Source of the DNA: Sinomonas sp. R1AF57
Lineage (GTDB): Bacteria > Actinomycetota > Actinomycetes > Actinomycetales > Micrococcaceae
Reading direction: 5' to 3'
Length of the DNA: 64,000 bases
Assembly: GCF_002224485.1 (NCBI RefSeq)
Contig: NZ_CP022463.1
Coordinates: 2,048,239 to 2,112,238, forward strand
This document shows positions 33,074 through 41,171 of this stretch, one piece after another. The first letter of the stretch is position 1, and each line of letters begins with the position of its first letter. Made by a program: the position numbers and the translations under genes. The notes under the pieces are model-generated. The model saw nothing but the letters and a program-made list of their open reading frames with translations, ran no database searches and was not told the origin of the DNA.

Positions 33074-34045
33074 TCAGAACAGGGCGCGGGCGAGCTGCTG
33101 GCGCGCAGCACCGACCCGCGGGTCCCCGGTGCCGACGACCTCGAAGAGCTCGAGAAGCCGGACGCGGGCGGCTTCCCTGTCTTCGCCCGCGCTGCGGGCG
33201 ATGAAGCCCACGAGCCGGGAGAAGGCGTCCTCGACGTGGCCTCCCGTGAGGTCGAGGTCGGCGACGGCCAGCTGCGCCTGGAGGTCGTCGGGCGACTCGG
33301 CGGCAGCGGCACGCGCACGCTCCGCGGCAGGCTGGTCGACCTCGGCGACGCGCGCCATGAGCTGGACCTGGGCGAGGCCGGCCTTGGCCTCGCGGTCGGC
33401 GGGCTGCTCGGCGAGGGCCTTGCGGTAGGCGGCCTCGGCGGCGGCGAAGTCGCCGCGGTCGATCGCGTCGAACGCCTCCTGGTGCAGCGGCGGGAGCTGC
33501 GGCTCGGGGGACGCCTCGGCGGGGACGCCGTCGGCCGTGCCGGTCACGCCGTTCGCCTCGGCGACGCGCAGCAGCTCGTCGAAGAGCGCACGCGCCTGGG
33601 GTTCCGCGGCGGCGCCCTGGAAGAGGGGGATCGGCTGGCCCTTGAGGATCGCGACGGCGGTCGGCACCGCCTGGGCCTGGAAGGCCTGGGCGAGCTGGGG
33701 GAACGCCTCGACGTCCGCCGTCGCGTAGACCAGGCGGCCGCCGTAGCTGTCCACGATCGCAGCCAGGTCGTCACGCGCCGTGAGCGACTCGGGCGAGTAC
33801 GACGCCCAGAGGAGCACGACGACGGGCACGGTCGCGGAGCGCTGGACGAGGTCTCCGAAGGTGCGCTCGTCGACCTCGATCGCGCCGGACGGCCCCGGCG
33901 CTCCCGCGTCCGCCCCCGCCGCGGCGGCGGGGTGCGACGAGGAGGCGGGAGGGGTCGCCGTCGCGCGTGCCTTGAGGGCCGAGAGGTCGACGGCGCCGCG
34001 GAGGTTCAGCTGCGGCTGGGGAGGGCGGGAACCGGGAACACTCAT
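33074..34045 (-). CDS. Thioredoxin-fold co-chaperone, YbbN/CnoX-like
   Basis: A 323-residue protein: low-complexity N-terminus, thioredoxin domain (about 55-165), then TPR-like helical repeats. The position of the WCxxC redox site reads W80-A-S-Y-S-P, so both cysteines are missing and redox exchange is not possible. YbbN/CnoX proteins of E. coli act as holdases and partners of GroEL. M. tuberculosis Rv1324 lies at the corresponding place near nucS. TATGGT 6 nt before ATG 34045 suggests a leaderless operon with the following ABC genes. Confidence 0.82.
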   Translation of the reverse strand: MSVPGSRPPQPQLNLRGAVDLSALKARATATPPASSSHPAAAAGADAGAPGPSGAIEVDERTFGDLVQRSATVPVVVLLWASYSPESLTARDDLAAIVDSYGGRLVYATADVEAFPQLAQAFQAQAVPTAVAILKGQPIPLFQGAAAEPQARALFDELLRVAEANGVTGTADGVPAEASPEPQLPPLHQEAFDAIDRGDFAAAEAAYRKALAEQPADREAKAGLAQVQLMARVAEVDQPAAERARAAAAESPDDLQAQLAVADLDLTGGHVEDAFSRLVGFIARSAGEDREAARVRLLELFEVVGTGDPRVGAARQQLARALF

Positions 34046-34051
34046 GGCTCC

Positions 34052-34057
34052 ACCATA
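34052..34057 (-). promoter_or_regulatory. -10 box for leaderless thioredoxin-ABC operon
   Basis: TATGGT on the minus strand, 6 nt (GGAGCC) before ATG 34045. Confidence 0.5.
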
Positions 34058-34059
34058 GT

Positions 34060-34098
34060 GTGAGGGGCGGGCCCGCACACAGCGGTCCCGCCCCCCAC
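34060..34098 (-). terminator. Hairpin after the two-module membrane protein
   Basis: GTGAGGGGCGGG (34060-34071) pairs with CCCGCCCCCCAC (34087-34098) with one mismatch, just past the stop at 34113. Confidence 0.55.
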
Positions 34099-34112
34099 AA
34101 TGGCGTGCTCGC

Positions 34113-35834
34113 CTACTTCAGCACGGCACCCGTCAGGTTGCGGGTCGCCCCGATGAGCGTGACCTCCTTGGCCCCGCCGTCGGCGGGCACGACGATCACG
34201 AGGGACTCCCGGAACGTCAGCGATATCCCGGCGGTGGTCTCCTTGCCCCCGGCGAGCGCGGCGGCGTCGTCGGCGAGGGTGAGCTTGTCCCCCGCCGCCT
34301 TCGGGGTGCCCTCGAACACGAAGTCCAGGGGCGCGAGGATGACGGCGCCGCCGTCGGCCGTGCGGAAGGCCGCGGCCTCGTTGCCCACGAGGGTGTGCTT
34401 GGCGGTGAAGTTTCCGTTCGGGCCGTTCTTCACGATGTCGCCCTGGTAGCCGATCGTGTCCTTGATGTAGGCGTTCTCGGGCACGCGGTCCGCCCAGACG
34501 CTGTCCGGGTAGGTGAGGCGGTCCGCGACGCCCGCGATGGCCTCGGCCGGGGTGTAGGCGAGCCCGGCCTTGCTGTCCAGCGGCACCTGCTCGGCACCGG
34601 AACGCGGCGTGGCGGGGAAGGTGGCACCGGGCAGGAGCGGCGCGGCCTCGATGAGCTTGTAGTTGCTCCGGGCAGACTCCTGGCGCAGGGTGAGCAGCTG
34701 GGGCGTGGTGTTCCCCTCGCCCTGCGTGACCGCCATGACGGTGCGCGGCCACTCGCGCTGGGTGGTGATGACGCTCGTGCGCAGGTCGGCCGCGCGGACC
34801 GGCGAGAGGGCGGGCGCGCTCGCGACGGCGGCCCTCACCTTGTAGTTCTGGGTGCGGGCCAGCAGAGCGCTGCCGCCCACGCGCAGGCTGAGCTTGCCGG
34901 CGTCCTTCGCGTCGTCCCCGGCCTGGACCGCGTTGGCGGTCTGCTCGAGGATGCGGGTGAGCTGGTCGTCGAGGAGCACGCGGCCTGCCGAGGGCGCCTG
35001 CGCGGTGCTCGGCGAGGGCGCGGTGGTCGCCTGGGCGGCGGGGGCGGCGCTGAGCCCGAGGACGACCACGGCGAGCCCGGCTCCCAGCCGGACGGCCCCC
35101 GGGCGGCGCGTGGCGCCGTCGGCCATCCGCTTAGCCTTCCCCGGCGTGCGCGGGATGGCTGCCGTGGCGGTGGACCCCGTCGTGCGGCGTCGTGGCCAGG
35201 GCCCGGTCGCCGAGCCAGCCGGGCCGCCGTGCGATCCCGCCTGACGGGTATGCAGGAAGGCGAGGACGCCGGCCGCGACGACCAGCAGGGCGCCGATCAC
35301 GATGAGCGGGACGGCCCACGGGGTGGTCGCGTGGCTCGGCCACGTGATGGAGATGTCGCGGGGCGCGGGAGCGCTGCCGTCGGTGGCGAGCATGAGCTGC
35401 CACTCGCCGTTGTCCGGGACGTCCCAGTGGTACTCGTACTCGCCGCTGGCGTTCTGCGTCGAGGCGAAGACGTCGGCACCGGCCGGGTTCGGCGACGAGG
35501 CCTCGCCGTCGGCGTGCTGGACCGTGAGGACCTTCCCGTCATCGGAGGCGCCCGCGATCGTGTTGTGGGCAGCCGGGCCCACCCAGCCGGCAACGTCGTC
35601 GGGACGGCCCGTTGCGAGGACGAAGCTGCCCTCGGAGCGGATCGTCAAGGTTGCCTCTCCCCCGCGGAGGTCGCCCAGCCGGTTGTCGATCACCGTGAGG
35701 GGGGCATCCTGGGTGTCGGCGGGAATCGTTGCCGTCACACGGTCATTGGGAGCCCACCACGATAGCTGGCCGATGCCAGCCACGAGGGCTACAAGGCCGA
35801 GCAGCAGGAGTGCAGCTGCGGTCTTAAGTCGCAC
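34113..35834 (-). CDS. Two-module membrane-anchored/secreted protein of unknown function
   Basis: One unbroken 573-residue frame. Module 1 has an N-terminal membrane helix (A-A-A-L-L-L-L-G-L-V), an extracytoplasmic domain of about 140 residues, and a second helix (A-V-P-L-I-V-I-G-A-L-L) near 172-195. Module 2 begins after a basic linker at M237 (ATG 35126) with a classic signal-peptide-like segment ending A-P-A-A-Q-A, followed by about 300 secreted residues. The internal ATG has its own GAAGG, so a separate secreted product is possible. From memory, similar proteins occur in related actinobacteria; no enzymatic motif is visible. Start 35834 chosen because GAGG lies 8 nt upstream. Confidence 0.6.
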   Translation of the reverse strand: MRLKTAAALLLLGLVALVAGIGQLSWWAPNDRVTATIPADTQDAPLTVIDNRLGDLRGGEATLTIRSEGSFVLATGRPDDVAGWVGPAAHNTIAGASDDGKVLTVQHADGEASSPNPAGADVFASTQNASGEYEYHWDVPDNGEWQLMLATDGSAPAPRDISITWPSHATTPWAVPLIVIGALLVVAAGVLAFLHTRQAGSHGGPAGSATGPWPRRRTTGSTATAAIPRTPGKAKRMADGATRRPGAVRLGAGLAVVVLGLSAAPAAQATTAPSPSTAQAPSAGRVLLDDQLTRILEQTANAVQAGDDAKDAGKLSLRVGGSALLARTQNYKVRAAVASAPALSPVRAADLRTSVITTQREWPRTVMAVTQGEGNTTPQLLTLRQESARSNYKLIEAAPLLPGATFPATPRSGAEQVPLDSKAGLAYTPAEAIAGVADRLTYPDSVWADRVPENAYIKDTIGYQGDIVKNGPNGNFTAKHTLVGNEAAAFRTADGGAVILAPLDFVFEGTPKAAGDKLTLADDAAALAGGKETTAGISLTFRESLVIVVPADGGAKEVTLIGATRNLTGAVLK

Positions 35835-36030
35835 GGAAAACACCTCACGTCGGGGAATTAGACCTCTCAATGGTAACCAAATCGTGACAATCCAGTCAGA
35901 TCGGCCCTGCTGGTAGGGTTTGCGCGGGGCGCAGGGTGCCGGGGCAGGGGCATCGTCGGGGTGGACTGGACCGGGGCCGGCACTGCTGTCCCGCGACCAG
36001 ACGGCGAGAGAAGAGCAGAAGGCGAGTCGA

Positions 36031-37329
36031 GTGCCAGAGAACCGCGGGGCCCAGCCCATCGAACCGGAGTCCACGGGCGAGAACCCCCCGCTCGCGACGC
36101 CAGTTCTCGGTGAGGCGGCCGGCCGGTCCCACCACCGTCTCGGCGCCTTCGTCCACGGAGTGGCCGACCGTCTCAAGACCCCCATTCCGGGAGCGCAGCC
36201 GCGCGTGCGCTTCGAGATGCCCCCGCTGCAGGAGGCCGAGCCCCCCGCGGCCGAGGACGACGAGACCCCGTTCGGCCACCCGGGTCCCCGCATGTCCTCG
36301 CGCCACCCGCTGTACATGGGGTTCATGGGCACAGTGGGCGTCGGCGCGGCGCTGGCCATCTACTACATCGCGCAGCACACCACGCAGCTGCTGCTGTGGA
36401 TCCTCGCCGCGCTCTTCATCGCGCTCGGCCTCGACCCGGTGGTCCGTTGGCTCGAGGCCCGGCGGGTCCCCCGCGCGGTCGGCATCGCAGGCACGATCCT
36501 GGCTCTCTTCGCGGTCCTCGGCGCGTTCGTGGGGACGCTCATCCCGACCATGGTGGACCAGATCACCCAGCTCGTGAACAACGTGCCGGGCTGGATCGCG
36601 GACTTCCTGGCCTCAGACTTCTACAAGAGCATCGACGAGCAGTTCGGCATCAAGAACCGCGTCACCGAGGAGCTGACGAAGCTCGGCCAGAACTCGGAGG
36701 CGATCACGAACGTCTTCGGCGGCGTGCTCGGCTTCGGCACCACCGTGGCGAACTCGCTCTTCGGGGTGCTCGTCGTGGTGGTTCTCAGCCTGTACTTCCT
36801 CTCGGCGCTGCCCGCGATGAAGACGTGGGGGTACCGGCTCGCGCCGCGCTCCCGCCGGACGCGGGTCGAGGCGCTGAGCGAGGAGATCACACGCTCAGTG
36901 GGCAACTACGTGATCGGCCAGGTGTGCGTGGCCGGCCTGAACGCGACCTACGCCTTCGTGGTCATGACCATCCTCCGGGTCCCGTTCGCCGCCCTCCTCG
37001 CCTTCGTCGTGGGCTTCCTCGCGTTCATCCCGCTCGTGGGAGGGGTCGTGGCCGGCGTCCTCATCTCGGTCGTGGCCCTCACGTCCGGGTGGCAGACGGC
37101 CGTCATCCTCGCGATTGCCTACTTCGCCTACCTGCAGTTCGAGGCCTACTTCATCTCCCCGCGCATCATGCAGAAGGCCGTCGCGGTTCCCGGGCCCGTG
37201 GCGGTCATCTCCGTCATCGCCGGCGGCAGCCTTTTGGGCGTGCTGGGTGCGCTCATCGCGATCCCGACAGCAGCGGCCGTGATGCTGCTCATCCGGGAAG
37301 TCTTCATCAAGCGGCAGGACCAGCACTAG
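36031..37329 (+). CDS. AI-2E family transporter (PerM type)
   Basis: A 432-residue membrane protein. A soluble acidic N-terminus (about 95 residues) precedes eight or so membrane helices typical of the AI-2 exporter/PerM family: L-G-L-D-P-V-V-R-W-L-E in the first pair, the amphipathic V-N-N-V-P-G-W region, F-L-A-F-I-P-L-V-G-G in a late helix, and P-R-I-M near the end. Family members include quorum-signal exporters and ion or amino-acid-like antiporters, so the substrate is not known. Start GTG 36031 has AAGG upstream. The stop shares a CTAG with the convergent hydrolase. Confidence 0.85.
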   Translation: MPENRGAQPIEPESTGENPPLATPVLGEAAGRSHHRLGAFVHGVADRLKTPIPGAQPRVRFEMPPLQEAEPPAAEDDETPFGHPGPRMSSRHPLYMGFMGTVGVGAALAIYYIAQHTTQLLLWILAALFIALGLDPVVRWLEARRVPRAVGIAGTILALFAVLGAFVGTLIPTMVDQITQLVNNVPGWIADFLASDFYKSIDEQFGIKNRVTEELTKLGQNSEAITNVFGGVLGFGTTVANSLFGVLVVVVLSLYFLSALPAMKTWGYRLAPRSRRTRVEALSEEITRSVGNYVIGQVCVAGLNATYAFVVMTILRVPFAALLAFVVGFLAFIPLVGGVVAGVLISVVALTSGWQTAVILAIAYFAYLQFEAYFISPRIMQKAVAVPGPVAVISVIAGGSLLGVLGALIAIPTAAAVMLLIREVFIKRQDQH

Positions 37330-38129
37330 GGGGCCGCGGCGAGCTCCCCGTCCCACTCCCCCGGCAGCCCGGCCGGGCCCGAGGGCGCGGCCGCGCCCAG
37401 CACGTCCGCGACGATCTCGCTGAGCACCCGGTGGACGTACTTCTCCCCTACCCAGAGGTGCTTGCCGCCGTCGACGCCGACGAGCCGGGCCTGCGGCACG
37501 CGTGCGAAGCGCTCGGCGGCCTCGGCGGGCCGGAGGTAGTCGTCGAACTCGGGGACGAGGACCGTCAGCGGCTTGCCCGAGGCGGCCCACGCGTCCAGGT
37601 CCTTCTCGCCCGCCCGGTGCAGCGGCGGCGAGAGGAGGACGGCGCCGTCGATCTCGTCCACGACCGGCGGCACGGCGCCGTACTTGAGCGCGAGCTCGGT
37701 GCCGAACGACCACCCCACGAGCCACCGGCGCGGCAGCCCGCGCTCGACGGCGAACCGCACCGCTGCCTCGACGTCGGCGCGCTCGCCGACACCCTCGTCG
37801 AACTGGCCCCCGCTGGTCCCCCGGGGGCTCGACGTCCCGCGGGTGTTGAAGCGGAGGACGGCGATGCCCGCGAGCGCGGGCAGGCGGAAGGACGCCTTGC
37901 GGTAGACGTGGGAGTCCATGAACCCGCCGTGGGTCGGAAGCGGGTGGAGCGTGACGAGCGTGGCGAGCGGGTCCCGGTCGGCGGGCAGGGCGAGCTCCCC
38001 CACGAGCGTCAGCCCATCGTCGGTCCGCAGCTCGATGTTCTCCCGCCGCGCGGGCAGGACCGTGTTCGCGCGGATCGGCTCGGGGCCTGCGGTGCTGGTG
38101 AACGCGTACGAGGAAGGGTCGAAGCTCAT
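37326..38129 (-). CDS. Alpha/beta hydrolase (dienelactone hydrolase-like)
   Basis: A 267-residue cytoplasmic hydrolase. L-H-P-L-P-T-H-G-G near residue 60 forms the oxyanion region, R-F-N-T-R-G-T-S the family strand, G-W-S-F-G-T-E the nucleophile elbow, P-E-F-D-D-Y the acid and G-K-H-L-W-V the catalytic His. Substrate unknown. Start ATG 38129. The upstream frame to 38303 overlaps the next gene and is not used. Confidence 0.82.
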   Translation of the reverse strand: MSFDPSSYAFTSTAGPEPIRANTVLPARRENIELRTDDGLTLVGELALPADRDPLATLVTLHPLPTHGGFMDSHVYRKASFRLPALAGIAVLRFNTRGTSSPRGTSGGQFDEGVGERADVEAAVRFAVERGLPRRWLVGWSFGTELALKYGAVPPVVDEIDGAVLLSPPLHRAGEKDLDAWAASGKPLTVLVPEFDDYLRPAEAAERFARVPQARLVGVDGGKHLWVGEKYVHRVLSEIVADVLGAAAPSGPAGLPGEWDGELAAAP

Positions 38130-38152
38130 GGGGCCTAAGCGTATCGCTGGCG

Positions 38153-38497
38153 TCAGCGGTACCTGAACGTCCTGGTGCGCCAGCAGTGGGTGTGCCAGTG
38201 GCGCCGCTCCGCGATCCCTGCCGCCTCTCCGAAGAGGTGGTCGTCGGCCCACACGACAAGGTGCGCCACCCCGGGCGGGATGGTGCGGGAGCAGCCAGGG
38301 CACGTGTACTCCTTGGCGGCGTTGCGCGTGGTCACCTGCCTGACGCGCCAGTCGCCGTCGGGCGCCGACTCGAGGCGGGCGAATCCGGCCAGCACGCGCT
38401 CGGGGTCGAAGTCGTCGCGGTCCTCACGGGATTCCTCGGCAGCCTTGGCGCTCCGTGGGACAGCGGGACGGCGACGGGGTCGGTTGGAGCGCGGCAT
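38153..38497 (-). CDS. Small treble-clef zinc protein, function unknown
   Basis: A 114-residue basic protein. After an Arg/Pro/Ser-rich N-terminus and a helical segment (D-F-D-P-E-R-V-L-A-G-F) it has Y-T-C-P-G-C and, 35 residues on, R-H-W-H-T-H-C-W-R. This is a four-ligand site like an HNH or treble-clef zinc finger, though no clear nuclease His-Asn pair is present. CAGAAT lies 6 nt before ATG 38497. Divergent from nucS by 68 bp, which could hint at a DNA-related role, but that is a guess. Confidence 0.7.
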   Translation of the reverse strand: MPRSNRPRRRPAVPRSAKAAEESREDRDDFDPERVLAGFARLESAPDGDWRVRQVTTRNAAKEYTCPGCSRTIPPGVAHLVVWADDHLFGEAAGIAERRHWHTHCWRTRTFRYR

Positions 38498-38553
38498 GGC
38501 TCCATTCTGCCGTGCCCCCGCGGGGTCGCCGTCCGCCCCAGACCTCGCCACGG

Positions 38554-38559
38554 TAGAGT
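38554..38559 (+). promoter_or_regulatory. -10 box for leaderless nucS transcript
   Basis: TAGAGT lies 6 nt before GTG 38566; no Shine-Dalgarno. Confidence 0.6.
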
Positions 38560-38565
38560 TCTCGG

Positions 38566-39261
38566 GTGCGTCTCGTCATTGCCCAGTGCTCCGTCGACTA
38601 TGTGGGCCGCCTCAAGGCCCACCTTCCGCTGGCGACCCGTCTCCTCGTGGTCAAGGCCGACGGCTCGGTGCTCGTGCACTCCGACGGCGGGTCGTACAAG
38701 CCCCTCAACTGGATGAGCCCTCCGGCCACGCTCCGGGTGGCCTCCCCGGCCGAGGCCGAGCTCGAGGAGGGGGTGCTCGAGCAGTGGACGGTCCAGTCGG
38801 CGAAGACCGACGACCGCCTCATCGTCAACATCCACGAGGTCGTGCATGACTCGAGCCACGAGCTCGGGCTGGACCCCGGCCTCATCAAGGACGGCGTCGA
38901 GTCCGACCTCCAGCGCCTGCTCGCGGAGCAGATCGAGACGCTCGGGGAAGGCTTCACCCTGATCCGCCGGGAGTACTTCACCGCGATCGGCCCCGTGGAC
39001 ATCCTCGCCCGCGACGCCTCCGGCGCCACGGTCGCCGTCGAGCTCAAGCGCCGCGGCGACATCGACGGCGTCGAGCAGCTCACGCGCTACCTGGAGCTCC
39101 TCAACCGCGACCCGCTCCTCGCCCCGGTGCGGGGCATCTTCGCGGCCCAGCAGATCAAGCCCCAGGCCCGAACGCTCGCGCAGGACCGGGGGATCGACTG
39201 CGTGACCCTGGACTACGACGCGATGCGCGGGGTCGACGACGTGGAGTCACGCCTCTTCTGA
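38566..39261 (+). CDS. nucS: Mismatch-specific endonuclease NucS/EndoMS
   Basis: A 231-residue nuclease that replaces MutS/MutL for mismatch repair in most actinobacteria by cutting both strands at mismatches. N-terminal beta domain [13 protein letters not shown]-terminal RecB-like nuclease with G-P-V-D-I-L-A-R-D near 143 and V-A-V-E-L-K-R-R-G near 161, followed by the conserved Q-L-T-R-Y. The catalytic Asp, Glu and Lys are intact. The C-terminal F of R-L-F resembles a sliding-clamp binding tail (inference). Confidence 0.94.
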   Translation: MRLVIAQCSVDYVGRLKAHLPLATRLLVVKADGSVLVHSDGGSYKPLNWMSPPATLRVASPAEAELEEGVLEQWTVQSAKTDDRLIVNIHEVVHDSSHELGLDPGLIKDGVESDLQRLLAEQIETLGEGFTLIRREYFTAIGPVDILARDASGATVAVELKRRGDIDGVEQLTRYLELLNRDPLLAPVRGIFAAQQIKPQARTLAQDRGIDCVTLDYDAMRGVDDVESRLF

Positions 39262-39305
39262 CCCCGCAGGGCGCCGGAGGCGGGCCCAAGGCTGCCGGGC
39301 TCGCC

Positions 39306-39311
39306 TAAGAT
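39306..39311 (+). promoter_or_regulatory. -10 box for leaderless nagA transcript
   Basis: TAAGAT lies 7 nt before ATG 39319, placing the upstream in-frame ATG 39310 inside the promoter. Confidence 0.55.
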
Positions 39312-39318
39312 GCATGGC

Positions 39319-40581
39319 ATGAGCCCCACCGATATCCCAGGCCCTGGCGAACCCGGCACGTCGCGGCTCATCGCCCATGGCCGGATCGTAAGCGACGGAT
39401 CCTCGATCGACGACGCCGTGGTCGCCGTCGAGGACGACCGGATCGAGTACGCCGGGCCTGCCGCGGACTTCGACGCGGTGGCCTTCGGCGGCACCGTCCT
39501 GGAGCTTCCGCCCGACGCCGTCCTCCTGCCGGGCCTTGTCGACCTCCACTGCCATGGCGCGGCAGGAGTCGACTTCCCCAGCGCCGACGAGGAGTCTGCG
39601 CGCCGCGGCGTCGGATACCTCCACCGCAGCGGCACGACGATGCCGCTCGCCAGCCTCGTCGCTGCCCCGCGCGACGACCTGCTGCGGGGGATCGACGTGT
39701 TCGCACAGCTCGACGCGGAGGACCTCGTGGCCGGGATCCACCTCGAGGGCCCCTTCCTCTCCCCCGCGCAGTGCGGCGCGCAGGATCCGGCCCACCTCCT
39801 CGACCCGGACACCGATCTCGCGATGGAGCTCATCGAGGCGGCCTCGGGCGCGCTCGCGACGATGACCTACGCGCCCGAGCTGCCCGGGGCCGCCGACCTC
39901 GTGGACCTCCTCACGACACACGGGGTGACTCCCTCCCTGGGGCACACCGACTGCGACGACGCCACGGCGGACGCCTCGCTCGAGCAGGCCCGGGACGGGC
40001 TGAGTGCGGCCGGGTACGACGGCGCGGAGGGCGTTCCGACGGTCACCCACCTCTTCAACGCCATGCCGCCGCTGCATCATCGCTCGCCCGGGCCTGTCGC
40101 GGCATCCCTGAGGGCCGCGGCGGCGGGCGGTGCCGTCGTCGAGCTGGTGGGGGACGCCGTCCACCTCGACCCGGCGATGGTACGGACCGTGTACGCACTC
40201 GTCGGGGCTGCCAACATCGCGCTCGTGACGGACTCGATGGCCGCGGCCGGGCTGACGGACGGCCACTATACGCTGGGGACCTCACCGGTGACGGTCGCGG
40301 GCGCCATCGCCACCCTCGACTCCTCGGGCGCGATCGCCGGCGGGACCGCGACGCTCCTCGAGGTGGTCTGCCGGGCCGCCTCGGCCGGAGTGCCCCTCGA
40401 GGAGGCAGTCCTCTCCGCGACGGCGGTCCCCGCCGCGGTGCTCGGCCGTGCGGATGAATTCGGCAGCCTGCGCCGCGGGCTCAGGGCCGATTTCGTGGCG
40501 ACGGACGGTGCGCTCAATCTCGTCTCGGTGGTGCGCGGCGGGGAACTCCTGCCCGCCCCTGCAGCCGACTACTCGCGTTAG
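39319..40581 (+). CDS. nagA: N-acetylglucosamine-6-phosphate deacetylase
   Basis: A 420-residue amidohydrolase removing acetate from GlcNAc-6-P. Metal and catalytic motifs in order: D-L-H-C-H-G near 75, G-I-H-L-E-G-P-F near 145, S-L-G-H-T-D-C near 210, T-H-L-F-N-A-M-P near 245 and T-D-S-M-A-A with the catalytic Asp near 300. It supplies GlcN-6-P to NagB, also in the window. The start at ATG 39319 rather than 39310 is set by the TAAGAT box. Confidence 0.93.
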   Translation: MSPTDIPGPGEPGTSRLIAHGRIVSDGSSIDDAVVAVEDDRIEYAGPAADFDAVAFGGTVLELPPDAVLLPGLVDLHCHGAAGVDFPSADEESARRGVGYLHRSGTTMPLASLVAAPRDDLLRGIDVFAQLDAEDLVAGIHLEGPFLSPAQCGAQDPAHLLDPDTDLAMELIEAASGALATMTYAPELPGAADLVDLLTTHGVTPSLGHTDCDDATADASLEQARDGLSAAGYDGAEGVPTVTHLFNAMPPLHHRSPGPVAASLRAAAAGGAVVELVGDAVHLDPAMVRTVYALVGAANIALVTDSMAAAGLTDGHYTLGTSPVTVAGAIATLDSSGAIAGGTATLLEVVCRAASAGVPLEEAVLSATAVPAAVLGRADEFGSLRRGLRADFVATDGALNLVSVVRGGELLPAPAADYSR

Positions 40582-40825
40582 CACGACGTTTTCCATCATT
40601 TATCCAGACTGTTGATCCCGAAATGGGCGGGTGCCGTTGACCGTGCATCGGCGGCGTGGTTGGCTAGGAGCAGTCTTGATGTAGGTAGCAGTGTTTTTCA
40701 TGCAATGCATGCTCGCAAGACCGTTGCGAGCGTGGAGTTCCCGGCCCTCCGGGTCCTCCCGCGGAGTAACCCGGCCGGCACACAAGTGGCGGCGTCTCGT
40801 TGCAGATCCACAGGAGAACGCAGGA
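40582..40825 (+). promoter_or_regulatory. Promoter and long 5' leader of the cold-shock gene
   Basis: This 244-bp gap has no credible gene. TTGACC (40637-40642) with TTGGCT (40660-40665) at 17-bp spacing is a candidate promoter and would give a leader of about 150 nt, as is usual for cspA-type messages that are regulated through RNA structure. The end carries CAGGAG and GCAGGA close to ATG 40826 as ribosome-binding sites. Confidence 0.45.
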
Positions 40826-41029
40826 ATGGCACAGGGAACCGTCAAGTGGTTCAACGCCGAGAAGGGCTTCGGCTTCATCACCCCGGATGACGCCGAATCG
40901 GACGTGTTCGTCCACTACTCGGAGATCAAGTCGAGCGGCTTCCGCACGCTCGAGGAGAACCAGCGGGTCGAGTTCGAAATCGGCCAGGGCGCAAAGGGCC
41001 CCCAGGCCACGGGCGTGACCGCTCTCTGA
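40826..41029 (+). CDS. cspA: Cold-shock protein (CspA family)
   Basis: A 67-residue OB-fold nucleic-acid chaperone. RNP1 K-G-F-G-F-I and RNP2 V-F-V-H-Y are intact, with G-T-V-K-W-F-N-A-E at the N-terminus. It binds single-stranded RNA/DNA and melts secondary structure. Unlike many genes here it has a long leader and a Shine-Dalgarno, and it is followed by the strongest intrinsic terminator in the window, so it is a monocistronic, probably highly expressed gene. Confidence 0.96.
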   Translation: MAQGTVKWFNAEKGFGFITPDDAESDVFVHYSEIKSSGFRTLEENQRVEFEIGQGAKGPQATGVTAL

Positions 41030-41058
41030 GCAGCACGCGCAACCGGCCGTGAAGGCCA

Positions 41059-41098
41059 GGGAGGGGCTCCGGTCAGACCGGGGCCCCTCCCCCTTTTT
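41059..41098 (+). terminator. Strong intrinsic terminator of the cold-shock gene
   Basis: A 16-nt arm (41059-41074) pairs with 41076-41091 with only one G-U pair, followed by CCTTTTT. It is the only hairpin in the window with a real U-tract. Confidence 0.9.
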
Positions 41099-41171
41099 GC
41101 GCTCCCGGGGACTCGGGGAAATGCAGTCACGCGTTCTTGACGGAAAAGTAAATAATCACCGCGGGTGCGGA

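Noticed and set aside
37326-38303. Longer start for the dienelactone hydrolase-like gene
   Set aside because: Codons above 38129 overlap the small zinc-protein gene and are not family-like.
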